Shown here one piece after another: positions 60,601 to 64,000 of a stretch of DNA of 64,000 bases. The position numbers and the translations under genes were made by a program. Under the pieces are notes generated by a model that had not been told where the DNA came from, searched no databases, and saw only the letters and a program-made list of their open reading frames with translations. The stretch is from positions 276,796 through 340,795 of the forward strand of contig VZTI01005041.1 in assembly GCA_013397865.1 (NCBI GenBank), given 5' to 3'. Each line of letters starts with the position of its first letter. Positions within the stretch are counted from its first letter, which is position 1. The stretch comes from Struthidea cinerea. Lineage: Eukaryota; Chordata; Aves; Passeriformes; Corcoracidae.

Positions 60601-63600
60601 TAATTTTAATACAAATTTTTGATTTTTTGCTTTGGAAAAAGAAGTGATGCCTTTGATTCACTACATTTCCACATTTCCCATGTCCTTCAAATCTAAAAAA
60701 CCCCAGTTTGTTCTTTGAAACATAATTAAAATAAAAATAACGTCCTGGAAATCTCTACCTGAGGCTAAATAGTTCTCTGCCAAGTCCTTCAAATTTACAG
60801 CTAGAGCATGTATTTAACTTTTGTTCATTTCTCGTATTGCAAGTTTAACCTGTTTCATTATAGCCTTCCCAGATATATTGCACTTAAAATCATGCATCTC
60901 TGGCCTTAGAGGAACCTGTGGCTAACCACAGGCTGAAAATGATTAGAAAAACAGGCACCTCTGCAGAGTGGTGCATGAACTTCTTGGTTAGCTCTCATCT
61001 CTTTCAATGTGAATTTCTAGTGGTTAATACAGCCGAGGTGTACCAAAAAAAAATCAAAACACTTTTCTACCTAGAAATAGAAAAGTCAGTGTCGGTACCC
61101 AAGTAAAACAGATGGCTGCAGCATGCACCACAAAGGCCAACTCTCCCCTGAGTCCGGCATTCATTTATTACAAGGCCTTCACAAGTCCCACTTGGTTGCT
61201 CCACAACAGTCCAGTCCAGGTGCAAACACCAGTGGGAGCGTTCCTGTTCTGCCTTTGTTCCCACGCCCAGGTGCAGAAAGATTTTGGATTATATATTGCC
61301 AGGTCTTCTGTCTGACCTGCAAGGTGTGGGGATGGTGTGGTAGAGCTTGCCAGCTCTAAACCTGTTCCCTCACAAATGGCAGCCTTTCCATTTTCATTGC
61401 ACTATTATTGGGACTGACAATATTAGTAACATTAAATTCTTCTCCAAGCCTCTTCAGTTTTCTTTGTGTTCTCCCAGAAGAACACACAAGCCTGTGTGGT
61501 TCAGAAAGACTCACTTCTTACATTGTAAGAAATTGCTTCTGTTTCCAGTTACTGGTATTTTATGACTACTTTCACATAACACAGGTATTCCGGTAAAAAA
61601 TCCACTGTTTCCCTATAGTTCATATATAAACATCACCGTTTACAACTTCTGCACTTACACAGGTACATTCACAGGAACTTTGCAAACTACTTCTAGTCAA
61701 ATGCTGATCCAACTCAAATATTGCTGACCTCCACAAGTCACCCTCAATTCCTGTGACAATTTGCTCTGGCAGGATGGTAGTCCTGTGATTGCCTGAAGCA
61801 GATTCCCACAGTACTGCTTTGAAATAAGTCACAATGTGCAAAGACTGAACCTCAGGATACAGTCTGAGGAGAGTCAGTGGAGACAGAAGCTAAAATACAC
61901 CGTAAAACATATTAAACATAATTTACTCTTGTGTCTCTGACAGCACATAATGGCAGACAGGATATAATTGCAAAATCATTTTTACTTGCCAATCAGCAAA
62001 TAACTCAGAGCTCCAGCACACGTCATTACGGAAATCTCAAACTGCATGTGGAACATCTGAGGTGTTAAACCAGCACTGCAAGGTACTGTAAGTGTTGTGG
62101 TTAGGAAAGTATTATGACTCCCTGGAGAGACAGGTTAAGCTAATGCTAGATGGAATGGAAACAAAGCAAGCGTTGTTTTGAAGCAGGATGGTTCCTAATT
62201 TCCCTTTCCACAGTAATTGGGCAAGCAAGCCTGCCACAGTGCAGAGGAGGAAAATTGAGCCTTGAAGGTGCGTAAAGATATGTAGACTGGTACAACAGGA
62301 GCCCAGAAGTCATGATTCAGTTTGTGGTTGTTGGGCTGTGCACAGCTCCAGGCATGCTTCCTCGCGTACTTAAGGACCAAGATTAAGAGGCCAGGGCAGC
62401 CATCCTGCCACATCTTAGCCCACTCTACAAACTCTTCTACCTGCAAGGTAAATACTGCTAAAATTTTGTGCTGGGAATTGCTGGTTTGAGAAATCTGCTT
62501 ATTTTTCTGCTTGTTTCAGCTGTGAATCCCTAGGGACCCCTAGCACACGCTGACCCACGGTGTTTTGGAAAATGACATCCACCAGATAATTAACCCCTTT
62601 GCCCTCTGCTGCTCAGTCTGGGTCTGACACCACCTCAGTTATTTATGTTCCACGTGCTAACCATGCAGATGTCAGCGCAGCTCAGCATACACGTCACATC
62701 TCACAGCTTCCACCATGGGCACAAGCGCTGCGGCTTGGGCCCAGAGGTGAACTGGACACCCTTCCAACCTGGGTGAACCGCTGAGGCAAGCAAATGGAGT
62801 GGTTCTTAATGGAAGAAGACTTTTCAAGAAAAAAACCCTGCTGTTCAAGCCCTACTCTCAGCCATGCTGCAATCTCAGAGAAACACAAGCTCTGTCTGAG
62901 ATGGTCTGCTTTTGCCTTGTGACACATATGCACAGCAACCAGCCATCTCCCCTAAGAAACACATGTATGGTCAATCATCTTTCTCTTTTGCTTTACTGCC
63001 CATAATGTCTTCATGATATTAATATGAAGCAATTCAGTATTAATTTAATTCATAAATAATTTGTTGTTAATTTAACAGCTAAATCTCTAGACAGCATCTG
63101 TATTTAAACCTCTATTAAATTTGTATTTTCAAATTGTAGAATGCTAATTTTCTGGTGCCTGCCTTCTTTTGAATCATGGAAATGTTGAAAATGCTGCAAT
63201 TGTTTTATTTTCCAGGAAGTTATTCTGATGATGTTTGTTAGTTAGAATCAAAATAAATGACGTAATATATTTGTTAGAATATTTGGATTATTTGCAAAAC
63301 TTGGTTTTGCTATTTTAGCACAAGCTGTCTTAACAATACATTGAACTGAGACAAGTAACAATGCAAGTTTGATGTCAGTGATCTTTGTAGTCAATAAAAA
63401 TCAGACTCACAAAAGTCTTAATCAGCGGAATCACTAAATGTATAGAAAATGCATGAAGCAGATAAATGGCTTTTAAACCTACATGAACGATTTGGAACAT
63501 TTTCCCAGGTGGTGTTTCTGAGCACCATACCATCTTCATTTCGCTATTGCTGTACTGGGGTGAATGAAGTGAAAGTAACTTTGATTTTAGCAATAAGGGA

Positions 63601-64000
63601 TAGCAGGAAAAAAAATCAAGATGAAGAATGCAAGTTTCTACAAAGTAATTTGTGGGATTTCAGAATTAAATCTAGCAAAAGTAGCAATCACTATTTCAGA
63701 TTTATTTGGTCTTACTTGAATAGCCAGTCTCTGCTGTTTGAAGATCAGCCATCCATAACCTCCTCATGGTGTTTGATGGAGCAGGACCATAACCTGCAAA
63801 ATCATTTGCATTCATGTGCACATCACACATCTCCATGGTCCTATGCATCCACAAGTAAATAGTTTTCAAGAAGCACACCAGAGCATCATCACCTTTCACT
63901 TCACTGAAAGTGAAGAGAGCTATTCACCAATTAAGTAATCCCCATCCAGGGCTTCCAAAAAGAAATTAAGTGAAAAAGGCCTTGTGCATCTCTCCAGCTG
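54690..64000. other. Intergenic DNA, no gene identified
   Basis: Open frames here, including 225 plus-strand codons at 57873-58550, show no recognised domain or paired splice signals. Locally richer in GC at 57.2-57.6 and 58.0-58.4 kb. EXOC1L and EXOC1, expected after NMU in the mammalian order, were looked for by conserved motifs and not found. Confidence 0.45.

Overview
The window is vertebrate nuclear DNA, most likely from a bird. It holds many degenerate CR1 LINE fragments, two CpG islands, long AT-rich introns, and small GT-AG exons whose translations match the sauropsid and mammalian block CLOCK - PDCL2 - NMU. All three genes lie on the minus strand, as in the mammalian arrangement. No prokaryotic features, tRNA, rRNA or CRISPR were seen.

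Layout from low to high coordinates. (1) 1-4,855: an assembly-disturbed stretch with single-N joins. Two segments occur twice (1-623 = 2131-2753 and 625-899 = 967-1241). It also holds one minus-strand and one plus-strand CR1 reverse-transcriptase relic. (2) 4,856-22,750: probably the 5' part of the CLOCK transcription unit. A GC-rich CpG island (about 21.4-22.7 kb, interrupted by a 629-base gap) is the likely promoter, and a well-formed 93-nt exon at 11,951-12,043 is a candidate 5' UTR exon. No CLOCK coding exon was found; the coding part should lie left of the window. (3) 24.8-28.2 kb: remains of PDCL2 (phosducin-like 2, minus). Recognisable exons carry frameshifts and stops, and the exon for the acidic N-terminal half was not found. 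Two CR1 fragments sit in the middle. I read this as a decayed or decaying gene. (4) 30,279-43,319: a complete NMU (neuromedin U preproprotein) gene of nine coding exons, assembled by hand across perfect GT-AG junctions into 184 codons: signal peptide, precursor-related peptide, and a 25-residue amidated neuromedin U. The promoter CpG island covers 42.95-43.76 kb. (5) 43.8-64 kb: mostly intergenic. It has a few CR1 relics, one orphan exon-like segment (53,251-53,413, minus), a possible minus-strand polyadenylation signal near 51,060, and simple repeats. I did not find EXOC1L or EXOC1, which follow NMU in mammals.

The most notable points are: the NMU active core reads YRPRN where FRPRN is the near-universal form; PDCL2 appears to have decayed beside an intact NMU; NMU intron 7 contains a perfect 23-bp inverted repeat with a 3-nt loop and a cryptic 70-codon open exon; and the left end of the window looks artefactually duplicated.
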